A stretch of DNA of 64,000 nucleotides from Campanula takesimana (GCA_026119855.1 JAOWBW010000861.1:62001-126000); one strand, 5' to 3'; positions 24,246 to 36,109 are shown, counted from the stretch's first letter. Numbers and translations: made by a program. Notes: generated by a model not told the origin, from the sequence alone.

Positions 24246-24587
24246 TAATAAAAACTTCACAAATAAATGGTAAAAAGTTTATAGGTACAGTGTTTGCATG
24301 CATTTTGGGATAAACATGGTCCTTTATTTTTGGATGGAAGGAGTTCTATTTAGTCAAACCGTCCAAGGAAAAAGTGCTCCTCTATAGTCAATAGCAGGTT
24401 TACGCTAGTGAAATGCGTAACTGATAGTTTACTACGTTTGGTTCATTTTTCATGTTCAGCCTCTGCTTCCAAACTCTTTTAAGTTTTAATGGTGAATTTG
24501 GATGATGACTACTGTTGAATTTTTATACCCCTTTCTCTGCACGTGTGAAATATTTAACTTCAGATGTAGAAATGGGACATATCTCTT

Positions 24588-24753
24588 GAGTCGAGATCTC
24601 CTGTACCACTTTTGTGTGTCACTCCATGTACCACTTCTAATCTAACCGTTCACATGTTTGCATAATATTACAATAACACCACTCTTAACAATTGTAAACC
24701 ATTAGATCACTTGTGGCACAAGTGGCACACAAAGTGGTACAGAGGATTTTGAC
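24588..24753. mobile_element. Short TIR element with 11-bp flanking direct repeats (MITE)
   Basis: Inverted ends sharing TCTGTACCACTTTGTGTG-like sequence (left about 24599, right about 24746) are flanked by ACATATCTCTT at 24577-24587 and 24754-24764. A 9-11 bp target duplication points to a Mutator-type MITE. Confidence 0.6.
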
Positions 24754-24764
24754 ACATATCTCTT

Positions 24765-25190
24765 AGGGGTAGATTTGATAGTTTTCTTGTTTACTTATGG
24801 TTATGGCATTATATTGCTTTTCTTAAAATTTTAAAATTGGTGAAAAAAAAAGGCAGTAACTTTAGATTAAGTGGGATATATGGGGAACATTTAATTTCAG
24901 AATTCAGATAATTTAAGCAATTTTCTCTACCACACTTTGTATCACTTCTAATTTAAATATATTCATGTTTCACATTACCATAAATCAACTCTAATTCAAT
25001 TAAATAGAGATGGTCAATCTTACTTATAGAAGGGGCATGTTGCCTAAACACGAAACAAAATACAGGTGTGCACAATGCATTTTCTCTTGCCCGTCAAGAG
25101 TTTGTTATTTTGGAATTCTTTAATCATTTCCAGTTAGTTAAACGGACTGCAAAATCAAGAAAGCAAGCTTTGGTGCACCACAAATAAGTA
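24765..25190. other. Intergenic, no gene seen
   Basis: AT-rich sequence without a supported coding region. A weak relative of the preceding MITE end (CTCTACCACACTTTGTATCAC) occurs near 24925. Confidence 0.5.
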
Positions 25191-25192
25191 TA

Positions 25193-25421
25193 CTCCCTCT
25201 GTCCCATTTTAAGATTCAAAAATTTCCTAAAAGCACATCCTATTTTAAGAGTTAAAATCCTAAAATGGAAAGTGGGTCCTACATATCATACCCACAACAA
25301 TTATCTCTTCTCTACACTACTTTCTCTCTCCTACCCTAACTGTCAACACTCACAACACGGGACTTTTTCCTTAATTCTTGATCTCATCCATTTTTTGACT
25401 CTTAACATGGGACGGAGGGAG
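25193..25421. mobile_element. Stowaway-like MITE (229 bp)
   Basis: Ends CTCCCTCTGTCCCATTTTAAG and the inverted ATGGGACGGAGGGAG, flanked by TA on both sides. It has no coding capacity and would depend on a Tc1/mariner-type transposase. Confidence 0.88.
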
Positions 25422-25423
25422 TA

Positions 25424-26459
25424 TATCCTCCCATTCAAAAAAGAAAAATAATAAAAATCAATTGCCTTAGAAAGTACCACAAAATGAAGTGCTTTTTAAA
25501 TTCAGAATACTAAAGCTTGAACGGAATAAATGAATGAGACTACCATTATGGGACGGAATGAGTATATTGGAGCATGGCCCTAACTACTAATTCACCCCCA
25601 CCGCATGTATTTACACCACCACCAAAAACACACATACATAAATATATACAGAAGGGGTGAAGCTTGATTGATGTCAAATAAAAAAAAAATAAAAAAAAAT
25701 CAAGCAATACTCCACATCACAATAAATAAAAACAAAGGTAATTCAGAGTTTATAACTTATATTGAGTCTGAATTCAGTACAAAGATCACACCAAGGTAAT
25801 AAGGTAATTGATCAAACACCTTGACTGCAATGCAAGCGAAGATGAAATTTAGAAAGAAGGTGAAACAGGAGAGAGAAAGAGGCAAAAAAAAAAAAAAATC
25901 AAGCATGGCAGAGAGCAAGAAAATATGAAGTCGAACATGGAAGACTGTTATAGGCCAGTGAAATCAAGCATCGTAGGTTTACCGGCGTACGGGTTTCGGT
26001 TTGGACTGTGATAGGCCAGAAAAATCAGTTGTTGCTGGTTTTCGACCGGGTGGAGATTGGGTTTGAGCATACTTGGTTGTTGCCGTCTCGTCGTCTTCTC
26101 CGACTTCTCCTTCTTCGTCATCTTCTATGTCTTCTCCAATTTCCTCTCCTCAGACCTGTTTTCATAATGTAACCAAAAAGTAAATGCAATCTCAAGTTAA
26201 GATTTCAATAAACCTGTAATTTTTCAAAATTTCTATATAGACCAGCCGTGGACATCAAGTTCGGGTTTGGAATGAAGTAGGGGATTAATTGAGATGATTT
26301 TTTTTTTTTTCAAATGATCCTTTTAGGAAAACCTCAAACTGACTGATCTGCAACTACCAAATAGTGGGAAGGGACAACTTTTCATAGGATGTTAGGGGTA
26401 AATTTGCGGTTATTCTTGATGTCTAAAATATTTCATTTCACCACAAAAACACAAATAAA
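25424..26459. other. Intergenic with an exon-like piece on the reverse strand
   Basis: Mostly AT-rich with a MITE-end relic near 25553. On the reverse strand at about 26150-25983 one frame reads an acidic segment (EEIGEDIEDDEEGEVGED) followed by a Lys/Pro/Arg-rich end and a TAA. A possible acceptor (ATGAAAACAG) lies just upstream but is followed in that frame by a TGA, so a different acceptor would be needed. It could be the last exon of a gene or low-complexity chance; not recognised. Confidence 0.3.
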
Positions 26460-26461
26460 TC

Positions 26462-27249
26462 TATATTACAATACAAGGAAGAAATAACCGTTTTACAAAG
26501 AGTGGTCACGATCTAATCTGGAAAATTGATCCAACGGCTTAGGTTCTTCCTCTATCAACCGCTCCCCACTCTTCTACGCTTTAAACGGCCAGCCGTCGCC
26601 TCCATAATCGTAACTTCTCCAAAACCGTTTTCCTCTTCCCATGTCCATCTCTCCACACCTTCAAATCTCTAATACAGTTGAGCGATAGAAAGTAACAGCA
26701 AAGAGAAGATCTCCGGAGAGGTTGGGAGCAGTGGCGATGCTGATATTATTGCGGGTTTATTCAGTAATTGTGCGGTTTGAATAGTACTCATACAATAATC
26801 CTCTTGGCGGTCCTGTTGTGGTAATTACAAAACCAAAAATTCTGGGCTGCTGCTGCGGTAATTAGTAAAACTTTTAAAATTGTTCTTCAATCGGGGTTTT
26901 CTGGAGTAATTGATTCATGTTTCTCGGCACTCAATTTACTTCATGGCCATTGTCGGATTGATACGTTTAAGTCGTAAACATGTGTTGTTAGATTATGTAT
27001 TCGTTCTGCTAGACTTTTCCACATTGGTTTAGTTCACATTTAGCTTGCTCATACTCCACATCCAAAAAGGTTTCTCCGCTTATGTGATTAGGATCTTTCT
27101 CTTTCGTATAGTTTTCTTTTTCTTTCTCCGTGTTTTCTTTCTCTTTCTTAGTGTTGATCGACAAAAAAAGGAAGACATGAAACTGTTGATCCAACACACG
27201 GTGCTTATCCTTTACTTTGACTATGTCTTTTAGTTTTATTGCATATTGC
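26462..27249 (+). other. Left part of candidate Helitron: gene-leader-like sequence, no ORF
   Basis: Contains pyrimidine-rich, GC-richer sequence (about 26535-26660) followed by leader-like sequence with AAGATCTCCGGAGAG near 26706. This resembles the promoter and 5' UTR of a host gene, but no supported coding exon follows before element D interrupts. Confidence 0.35.
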
Positions 27250-27254
27250 AGTAA

Positions 27255-27685
27255 TGACGCAACATGGAAGCGATAGAATTCGTGAGTAGCGCACTACACA
27301 CAAGAGCCTTCAAGCGAAGCACCCTCAAACACGATAATCTTGGAATCCACCAAGAACAAGAGATAAATCTCCAAGAACAAAAGTTCAATTGAATAATAAT
27401 AAAGTTGTTACCCTAAAACAATGAAAGAAAGAGTATTTATACTCCTACCAAATAACATAACCTAAAATAAAGAATAAACCCGAAAATACCAAAAATAACC
27501 AAACTAATCTGCTAAAATTAAAAAATACGCAGATCTGAGACAAATCCGCCCGTCAAGCGGGCGGGCGCTTGATAAGGCCCAAGCGGGCGCTCATTTCGCC
27601 AGAAGGTTTTGCCCGGTTTCAGGCGGGCGCTCGCAAGGTACCAGGCGGGCGCTCGTTGCTTTGGCCGATCTGCTCTCCTACATCA
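27255..27685 (-). repeat. 3' LTR of element D
   Basis: 431 bp. Contains at least four copies of GGCGGGCGCT(C/T) between about 27555 and 27655. Confidence 0.93.
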
Positions 27686-30600
27686 GTCTCCTCCACCTCT
27701 AAAGAACTCGACCCCGAGTTCTCATCAGGATAAAGCACTCCATCCGCATGATACTCATAGATGTCAGCAACGTTGAAGGTGTTGGAGATGTTCAAATTAT
27801 CCGGAAGAGCTACCACATAAGCATTGTCATTAATTTTGCGTGTCACCTTGAATGGTCCATACTTGCGAGGTTGCAATTTCTTGTACATACCAACAGGAAA
27901 ACGCTCTTTGCGAAGAAAAACCATCACTTCATCTCCCACCTTGAACACCTTGACCCGCTTCTTTTTGTCAGCAGTAGCCTTATTCTTCAATCCCGTTGCC
28001 TCCAATTTAGCCTTGACAGCTTCCTTGACAGCTTGCACATCCTTCGCCATATTTTCAGCCGCTTGACTTACACCATGACCCTTAGGTAATGGTATCAAAT
28101 CCACCATATGTCTAGGGGTAGAAGTATACACTAAAGAAAAAGGCAATTTACCCGTAGCTGAATGTACCGCACTGTTATAAGCAAACTCCACTTGCGGTAA
28201 AGCTAAATCCCACTGCTTCGGTTTGTCACCACAAACACTTCTGATCATATTTCCCAATGTCCGGTTAGTAACCTCTGTCTGTCCGTCCGTCTGCGGATGA
28301 GCTGTAGAACTTCTGTTTAGCGCAGTACCAAACATACGCCACAAAGTAATCCAGAAGTGGCTCAGAAATTTGGTATCCCTGTCCGAATTGATGGACGTCG
28401 GAACCCCATGGAGTCGGACAATTTTGCGAAAGAACAACTTTGCAATGTTAGTTGCATCCGCAGTCTTCTTGCAAGCAATAAAATGAGAAATTTTGGAAAA
28501 CCGATCCACAACCACAAAGACAGAATCCACACCCCATTGTGTACGAGGCAAACCCAACACAAAATCCATAGATAAATCTATCCATATATCATCAGGAACA
28601 GGTAAAGGCAAATAAAGACCAGTATTTTGAGACTGACCTTTAGAAACCTGGCAAGTATAACAACGCTTGACAATGGAACCCGCATCCTTGCGCAGTTTAG
28701 GCCAAAAATATCTCCCCTCCAAACTAGCAATGGTCTTGTCTCGTCCCAAATGCCCACTAAGACCTCCACCATGTAAGTCTCGAATCAGCTTCTCTCGTAG
28801 AGACGAAACAGGAACACATAACCTATCACTTTTGAACAGAAAACCATCCCGAATGTGAAAATCCGCACTAGGATGTTTACCCATACATTTAAACCACAAC
28901 TCTTTGAAATCTGCATCATCTTCATAAAGTTCCTTCAGCAAATCAAAACCCACAATTTCCTGAGACAGCGTGAGTAACAAAGAAGCCCTTCTACTCAAAG
29001 CATCCGCAACTTTGTTTTGAACCCCAGATTTATGCTGAATAATAAAAGGAAACTTCTGCAGATAACTAACCCATCGAGCATGCATCTTGTTTATCATTTT
29101 CTGACTATGCAAAAATTTCAAAGCTAGGTGATCAGAAAATAAAATAAACTCCCTCTGAACAAGATAATGCTCCCACTGTCGCAAGGCTCGATAAACTGCA
29201 TAGAATTCCTGATCATAAGTACTCCACTTCTGTCGAGCCTCACTCAACTTCTCACTAAAGAAAGCCACAGGGCGCTTTTCTTGTGAGAGAACAGCCCCAA
29301 TCCCTACACCACTCGCATCACACTCCACCTAAAATATTTTATTGAAATCTGGTAGAGCAAGAACTGGTGCGGTGCAAAGTTTTTCCTTGATGAGGGCAAA
29401 ACTCTGCTCTTGCTCAAAACCCCACTGAAACTTACCCTTCTTCAGACACTCGGTGATAGGGGTAGTAATAGTGCTAAAATTACGCACAAACCTCCTGTAA
29501 AATGTAGTTAAGCCATGAAAGCTACGCACCTCTGTTACCGATGTTGGGGCCGGCCAATCCCTGATTGCCCTCACTTTCTCCTCATCAACCTGAATCCCAT
29601 CCTCACCAACCACAAATCCCAGGAAAAGCAATTTGTTGGTGCAGAATGTACACTTCTTAAGATTGAGATACAACTGATTATCTTTTAAGACTTGCAACAC
29701 TTGTCTAAGATGTTCTAAATGTGCAGTTCTATCTTTACTATAAATCAGGATATCATCAAAATAAACTACAACAAATGAGCCAATAAAAGGTCAGAATACC
29801 TGGTTCATCAACCTCATGAAAGTGCTAGGAGCGTTAGACAATCCGAATGGTATGACAAGCCATTCATAAAGGCCATCCTTGCTCTTGAACGCCGTTTTCC
29901 ACTCGTCCCCAGGTCTGATCCGAATCTGATGGTACCCACTGCGCAAATCCAGTTTGGTGAATAACTTAGAACCGGACAACTCATCAAGCATGTCTTCCAA
30001 ACGAGGAATAGGAAACCTGTACTTGATGGTGATTTTGTTGATGGCCCTACTGTCAACACACATGCGCCACTGATTACCCTTCTTTGGCCCAAGAAGGACT
30101 GGTACTGCACACGGGCTCATACTCTCCCTGATAAACCCCTTCCGCAACAAGTCTTCAATCTGCTCTCTAAGAATCTCATTCTCTTTCGGACTCATGCGAT
30201 AATGTGGGAGGTTTGGCAAGCTAGCTCCCGGAATCAAATCAATCTGATGCTGAATGCCCCTCATGGGAGGGAGATCATCGGGTAGCTCATCAGAAACCAA
30301 CTCCTGAAACCCTGCAAGTAGTTCTTCAATGTCCCTTGGCAACCCAATCTCCACACTAACAGAACCCAATAACCCTTTGATGATTATCGGACAGAAATAC
30401 TCTGCCTCCTCAATAGCTGTTGTAAGATCCTTCTTATTCTGTATCAGCATCACCACCGGTTCATCCTTCTCAACCTGTTTCTCAAAACGTTGAACAGGAG
30501 CTATAGCAATTTTATGATTATCCCATTTAAACATCACTACATTATCCTTACCCCGATAAGTAATGTCACGGTCATACTGCCACAGGCGACCAAGCAGTAT

Positions 30601-32044
30601 ATGACAGACATCCATATTCAGAACATCACACACAACCTCCTCCTTATAGTATTTACCAATGGAAATAGGGAACCTGCAAGTCCGTGATACCCTGAGTTCG
30701 GAACCCTTGTTTACCCACCCCAAGCTATAGGGTTTCTCATGAGGTTCAGTTTTCAATCCTAGAAAATCAACCAACTTCTGCGACACTAGATTCTCAGTGC
30801 AACCATTATCAATAATTAAATTACATACCTTGTTCTTAACGGAACAGTGTGCGCGAAATAGATTCTTTCTCTGCCCCTCATCCTTGGCAGATAATAGCAT
30901 CTGTTGAAGCACAAAAGAAACCCGCTCCTCAGATTCCTCTTCAGTGAATTCAACCCCTTCATACTCATTATTCGCATCTTCCGCTTCTTCTTCCCCATCC
31001 TCCAAGATCGCAGCAGTTCGCCTAGTGGTAGGGCAAACGTTGGATCTGTGACCCTGTCCACCACAACGATAACACTTGTCCCCAGTTGGTCTGGCATAGG
31101 GGTTTTCTGCTTTCTGTGCTGGTGCTTTGCTCCCTGCAGAACTACTAGTACCCCCAGTTTCCTTGGTTAACTGTTGTCCCCTTCTCCTTATCAACCCCCA
31201 GCTCAGAATTGCTTTGTGGTACCCATTTACGAAAGGGAGGATTAAAATTCTTCGTGCTTGATTTCTCCATGAGTTCAGCCTTTAAAGCTAGAGTGGAAGC
31301 GTCGGTCAAGTTCCATACCTGATGTAATCCCATCTTCTCCTATATTGAGCTCTTCAGGCCGTTGATGTAACGAGCAACCTTTTGATCTTCAGACTCCTCA
31401 ATCTCAACCCGTGCAGTATACCTCTGAAACTCAGTAGTATACTCATCAACTGTCCTCTTGCCCTGCACACAGTTGAGGTACAGTTTATACAGAATCTGCT
31501 CATAATCAGCCGGTAAAAATCTCTCAGAAATCAACTTCTTCATACGCCTCCAAGTTTTAATTGGCCCCTTTCCTTGCCGTCTCCTCTGTCCTGCCAGTTT
31601 ATCCCACCAAATTGCAGCAGTAGACTTCAATCGGATCGCTACCATCTTTACCTGTTTATTTGCAGGTACCTCCATAACTTCGAAAAAACGATCTACTTCA
31701 TTCTGCCAATCTAGAAAATCTTCGATCCCCATGGTTCCATAGAAAAAAGGAATATCAGCCTTAATCCTATAATCATGGCGGTTTCGATTATTACCTTGAT
31801 CTGGTTCTTCATAAAAAACAACCTCTTCCTCAGAACTGGATTCTTCTTCATCCTGAGTCTCTGCCCTTTGAGGACGTCGAACTGGATCTCGAACTGGATC
31901 TACCCTGTCTCTCTCACCCTTACAGTTCTGATTGACATTCTGACACTGTTGAGCGGCTACCAACGCAGCGATTTGCGTCGTTAATGCAGCGATAGCATTG
32001 GTTATACCTCTGATATCACCTTTTGTTGATCCTTGATCCCCCAT
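27619..32044 (-). pseudogene. Element D gag-pol polyprotein (three stops and one frameshift)
   Basis: The ATG at 32044 begins a gag with a Ser/Glu-rich segment and the core FLDWQNEVDRFFEVMEV. The zinc knuckle is CYRCGGQGHRSNVC (about 31093-31052). RT keeps YFDD (about 29748), integrase keeps the HHCC finger, MDFVLGLPRT, SDRDTKF and HPQTDGQTEVTNRT, and the C-terminus has the GPF module (PRKYGPFKV). Breaks: TAG at 31342-31340, a frame change near 31175, TGA at 29793-29791 just before the RT active site, and TAG at 29331-29329 at the RT-RNase H junction. Two stops read TAG where element C has CAG, as expected from C-to-T change. The remaining domains are very well preserved. Confidence 0.92.
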
Positions 32045-32080
32045 AACGAATCAGTGGATGCAAAAGACAGGATATGGCCT

Positions 32081-32092
32081 GCTCTGATGCCA
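32081..32092 (-). other. Primer-binding site of element D
   Basis: Reverse complement TGGCATCAGAGC, two bases inside the 5' LTR, identical to element C's. Confidence 0.82.
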
Positions 32093-32094
32093 AC

Positions 32095-32525
32095 TGACGC
32101 AGCACGGAAGCGATAGAATTCGTGAGTAGCGTACTACACACAAGAGCCTTCAAGTGAAGCACCCTCAAACACGATAATCTTGGAATCCACCAAGAACAAG
32201 AGATAAATCTCCAAGAACAAAAGTTCAATTGAATAATAATAAAGTTGTTACCCTAAAACAATGAAAGAAAGAGTATTTATACTCCTACCAAATAACATAA
32301 CCTAAAATAAAGAATAAACCCGAAAATACCAAAAATAACCAAACTAATCTGCTAAAATTCAAAAATACGCAGATCTGGGACAAATCCGCCCGTCAAGCGG
32401 GCGGGCGCTTGATAAGGCCCAAGCGGGCGCTCATTTCGCCAGAAGGTTTTGCCCGGTTTCAGGCGGGCGCTCGCAAGGTACTAGGCGGGCGCTCGTTGCT
32501 TTGGCCGATCTGCTCTCCTACATCA
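32095..32525 (-). repeat. 5' LTR of element D
   Basis: 431 bp, differing from 27255-27685 at 7 positions by eye, with the same repeated GC-rich motif. Confidence 0.93.
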
Positions 32526-32530
32526 AGTAA

Positions 32531-33788
32531 GAAAGTAATGGAAGGAGAAGGAACTTGAATAAAAAGTCAGAAGCACAGCATAAGGTAGGATTGTATACAT
32601 TTGATTGATTTTTATTTTTTGGAGGAAGGGGAAAAAGGGAGTTGGATTTATGCTGTAACCCCCCCCCCCCCCTTTTTTCCCTCTTTGCACAAGGAATGTC
32701 TGTTTTTTTACTTTCTCCTCTTTCTGAAAATCGTTACAATTTATGTAGTTTGGGAAGTGATTGATATCGATTCAATTTTGCTTAACTCTACCTGCTTCAC
32801 TATTGAAAACATTTTCATGGGACAAAGTGAGTATATATATTCAAACAGTTTCCGTTTTGTATTATAGATATCTGAATAAGTCAAAATCATAACATGAGTG
32901 ATCTTGCTTTCCAGTTTCTATGGTTTTTCTTCAATAAAGTTACTTTAGTGAATGATGCATTTGTTTTTTCAAATGGATGAGCGCAAACAGTCATGTAAAA
33001 TCTTGGAGTTATGTGTACTGATTTATGAGTTTTGACTATTTTGTTTCAATTGTGGTTGAAACAAATGAGAAATATTGCTTTGATAGATAGTCGGTGAATT
33101 GAGGGCTGCATGAAAGAGGGTAATGGATACTGTGGTAATTTTCTGGGTTAAAAATAATAATGGGGGTTAGGGCGGGGAGGGGGTTTGACGGGAAAGAGAA
33201 AAATGAAAGTGTGTGGGGTTGGATGCTTACTAGAGGAAAAAAATGAATTAAGCTTTTTTTTATCGGTTTGGCTTTGTTGAATTTTAATTTACTTAGTTTC
33301 GATTGATGTTTTTTTTTCACTTCAATAGTGCTATTGCTGATGATATAAGAATAATTATATCATTGCCATCTACCAGGTTGCAGAGAAACAAATATGGATT
33401 GGATGTCAACGTTCGAACCTCCCCCTATTCACTAATACCTTTTAAAGAAGCCTGATGTTGGACCGATGTTACGGAGATGATGAACGAGACCAAGTTTGTA
33501 ATTTTTCAGTATTTGTAATTCATTTGTAATTGATAGATTCATTAGTGTGAGGGCAAAAGAAGCTTTAAGAATGGGTGAAGCATTGTTTGGGTCAAGGAAA
33601 AGTGTCTAGCTAAGTCAGTGTAAATTAAATGTCGAAGGATTGCTTGGGTCAAGGAAAAGTGTCGAGCTAAGGCAGGTGGTGCATTCTAAATTAAAAGTTC
33701 TGCGATTATCAATTTTCATTTCCAATTCACCTATAGACTTTGGCTAGGCGTTAATATCAACCATACTGTGACACAATTTGTACTGTCA
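32531..33788 (+). other. Right part of candidate Helitron, no supported gene
   Basis: AT-rich. It includes a C homopolymer followed by T and C runs at about 32659-32681 and a direct repeat GGGTCAAGGAAAAGTGTC at about 33590 and 33652. A possible acceptor GGTTGCAG near 33379 precedes a short open stretch, but I cannot assign an exon. Confidence 0.4.
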
Positions 33789-33818
33789 CCGTGCCATCGG
33801 CACGGGTAAGAGTACTAG
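33789..33818 (+). other. Helitron 3' terminal hairpin and CTAG
   Basis: Perfect 7-bp stem with a 3-nt loop, then GGTAAGAGTA and CTAG followed by T. This is the standard 3' terminus recognised in rolling-circle Helitrons. Confidence 0.7.
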
Positions 33819-33865
33819 TTTACATCAACGGAAAGAGAATGAGGCAGAGCTAGCTAATAGTAACC

Positions 33866-34049
33866 ATACCAATTGAATAGGGGCGGTCACTTCATATTCC
33901 TCAAGCGTCGAAGCTTGACTGCCGACGAAAAAACTATTCGCGTTCATCTTGTTCGGTGTACGCCACCACCTTCCACCCACCTCACAGTCGACGTTGTCTT
34001 CGCCGGTGTCGGTGGTTTTCTCCACGTTTAAAGATATAACAGTGCTCAT
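33866..34049 (-). CDS. Exon-like open frame of unknown function
   Basis: An ATG at 34049 opens a frame with mixed composition (MSTVISLNVEKTTDTGED, then GGRWWRTPNK), unlike the surrounding AT-rich DNA. After about 61 codons it meets GTATGG, a possible splice donor, and without splicing it stops at 33825. No downstream exon can be traced because the candidate Helitron lies immediately beyond. I do not recognise a family. It could be the first exon of a gene cut by the Helitron, or chance. Confidence 0.35.
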
Positions 34050-34409
34050 CCGATTGGTAATGAAAATGGTTAGGTAAAGATGACTCCTATTAATACATTG
34101 ACTCCTATTAATACATTGTCTCCATCTTCATCAAAATCACACATAAGGCAACGCGGCACACTTCTAGACGTTTAGACCCCAACAAACCAAAGGACAGCCT
34201 TGCCTTCCACGTACCCTTATCTCGTTCTTTTTTAACCATATACTTACCCTTGAAAGCAACATATAAGAACATTAAAAAAATATATTAGAAAACAAAAAAA
34301 TATAATGACAAAGGATAGAAATATAATTTCAAAAAACTCATGGCTAAAATATGTAAAAAAAAAATGCAAAACATTAAAATTGAGTATTTGTGTTAACGAT
34401 ACCATGCAT

Positions 34410-34545
34410 CCCAATTAATCAATGTTTACCTCTTTGTTGTGGCTAGTTTTCAAGCCATTCAACTGAGCAACACCTTTGTAACATCCTTCATCGGTAACAA
34501 ACTTCCCAATATTCATGGGACGAAACTTGATTTTAACGACACTAT
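34410..34545 (-). CDS. Internal exon-like fragment of unknown function
   Basis: On the reverse strand a frame reads VVKIKFRPMNIGKFVTDEGC and KGVAQLNGLKTSHNKE, preceded by a possible acceptor (CCTTATAG) and ended by GAG|GTAAACAT, a good donor. About 35 codons. The composition looks coding, but I do not recognise the family and see no partner exon. Probably a gene fragment. Confidence 0.35.
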
Positions 34546-35207
34546 AAGGTTCAACATTTACAATTGTATAATACAAAATTCGATTTGGGATTTTTTTTCA
34601 TAAGTACTCCCTCCTTCCGACATTACATGTAGTTGTACGATTTTCACACAAATTTAGGGAATGATTGATTGTTTGTATAATGGACTAAGTTACCCTTGAA
34701 GCATCTCAAGTACGAAGGAAACATCTCAAGTACGAAGACATTTAAAAGTACTTACAATGACAACTACCATCATAAGTAAGGGTAAATTTGATAAACAATG
34801 TCAAAGACGTTTAAATAGAAGTGAAAGTACAGACATTTTGGAGCAAACTTCAACCCAAGACCACCATTCTCTGAATACTTCCTCCGTCCCAGACTACGTT
34901 TCTTACTTTCCTTCTTAGTTTGTCCGAAATTAAGGTTTTAGATGTTTTATTACTTAAAATGGAGTTGAATCCGCTTGCCATTCTCACAACAAAGACTCCC
35001 TACCCAATTTATCTCTTCTACTTTGTCTTACTTACTTTTTCATACTCACAAAATTTACCTTTTATTAATCGTCATGTGAAATTGAAATAACAACTACAAA
35101 CCAGGAATGAGGTTCAAAGTTTGATCTGGATGAGCACAAACTTTTTACAACAACCATTACAGCATATACTAAGAAACGAAAACCAGAATTACAAACTATA
35201 AAAGAAA
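34546..35207. other. Intergenic with truncated MITE ends
   Basis: Single Stowaway-type ends occur at about 34605 (CTCCCTCCTTCCGACATTAC) and about 34879 (CTTCCTCCGTCCCAGACTAC) without clear partners, so these are truncated or decayed copies. No gene seen. Confidence 0.5.
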
Positions 35208-35910
35208 CTTTATGTTAGGACCTAACATTGATCAAAGTCATAGTTAGATGGTTTTGAAAAAGGAATATATAAGGAACAGGGTTTATATCAAAAGATGAAA
35301 ACTGTCAGTCATAACTGTCAGTCATGACTGACAGTTAAGATGATAACTGACCAAATCAACACTCATATTCATCTTGTTACTCAACAGTTATGTAACTCAA
35401 AATGGCTGAGAACAATAAGTTAATTACATGTTTACATTATTCAAATCAAATACATGTCTTAACTAATGATCTAAGCCATAGTATAAACTGACAGCTAAGG
35501 CTTCAGTTTATCTAACAGCTGTGAGTCTGACAGCTATGATTCTCATTCTTACATTGATTGTACTACTACAAAAACATGAATCATATATCTGTTCTAAGCC
35601 ATCAATATCTTTAAACAGATCCTCCACCCATATTGAAGATCATCTCTGATAGCTAAGCCTTGTTGTGATCTGATAGCTATGGCTTCTTCATCAGACAGCC
35701 ATTGTTCTGTCTCATCCTTTGCTATCACAATCTCAACCAAGATGGATCCCGTATCTTCACAGCTATCAAGACCACCATTGAAGACCTTCTGGAAGCCATT
35801 CCCTCAGTCCAGCTCAATGAAGACCTGCAAGTGGACAAGTGGGGCAAAGACCAGTCAAAGACACATTAATGGTGCTGCAACAGTCATATTCCAACGGCTA
35901 CATTAATGTG

Positions 35911-35918
35911 TATAAATA
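35911..35918 (+). promoter_or_regulatory. TATA box of element E LTR promoter
   Basis: TATAAATA followed about 25-30 bp later by a CTCTGCAC-type region, a suitable start for the genomic RNA. The same box is at 48305-48312 in the 3' LTR. Confidence 0.7.
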
Positions 35919-36109
35919 GAAGACTTCATCCTCTGCACAAACTCCCTTTTTGACAATCCAAAAACACCCTTTCCCTTACCCCTTACACTCCTCCTCTAAT
36001 TCAAACCTTACACATCAATCCCTACCCTTCAAACATCATTCCAAATCCAAACCTTCAGCCCCTGTTTCTACTACAACAACCTCAGTGTGATAACTCACAA
36101 TTAGCAAAT

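Larger units (their letters stand above)
27255..32525 (-). mobile_element. Element D: young full-length relative of element C, coding broken
   Basis: LTRs of 431 bp each at 27255-27685 and 32095-32525, flanked by perfect AGTAA duplications (27250-27254 and 32526-32530). By my comparison the LTRs differ at 7 positions (1.6%), so D is younger than C. The interior is collinear with C, with the same gag, protease, RT, RNase H and integrase order, and the polyprotein end again runs into the 3' LTR. Same family as C, a different subfamily by LTR sequence. Confidence 0.93.
26460..33818 (+). mobile_element. Candidate Helitron, containing element D
   Basis: The 3' end has the textbook features: a 7-bp perfect hairpin CCGTGCC-ATC-GGCACGG (33789-33805), a 9-nt gap, CTAG (33815-33818), then T. 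A candidate 5' end, A followed by TCTATATTACAATAC at 26460, matches plant Helitron starts. Without element D and one TSD copy the element would be about 2.08 kb. It encodes no Rep/helicase, so it would be non-autonomous. Its interior has promoter-like and leader-like host sequence (about 26550-26990), consistent with gene capture. The 5' end is less certain than the 3' end. Confidence 0.5.

Noticed and set aside
25983..34049. A single reverse-strand gene joining the exon-like pieces at 34049-33866 and 26150-25983 across the Helitron
   Set aside because: Phases at the visible splice sites do not match, and the second piece has a TGA after its nearest acceptor.
35679..35906. 75-codon ORF present identically in both LTRs of element E
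   Set aside because: It lies upstream of the TATA box and has no family features; its conservation follows from LTR identity.
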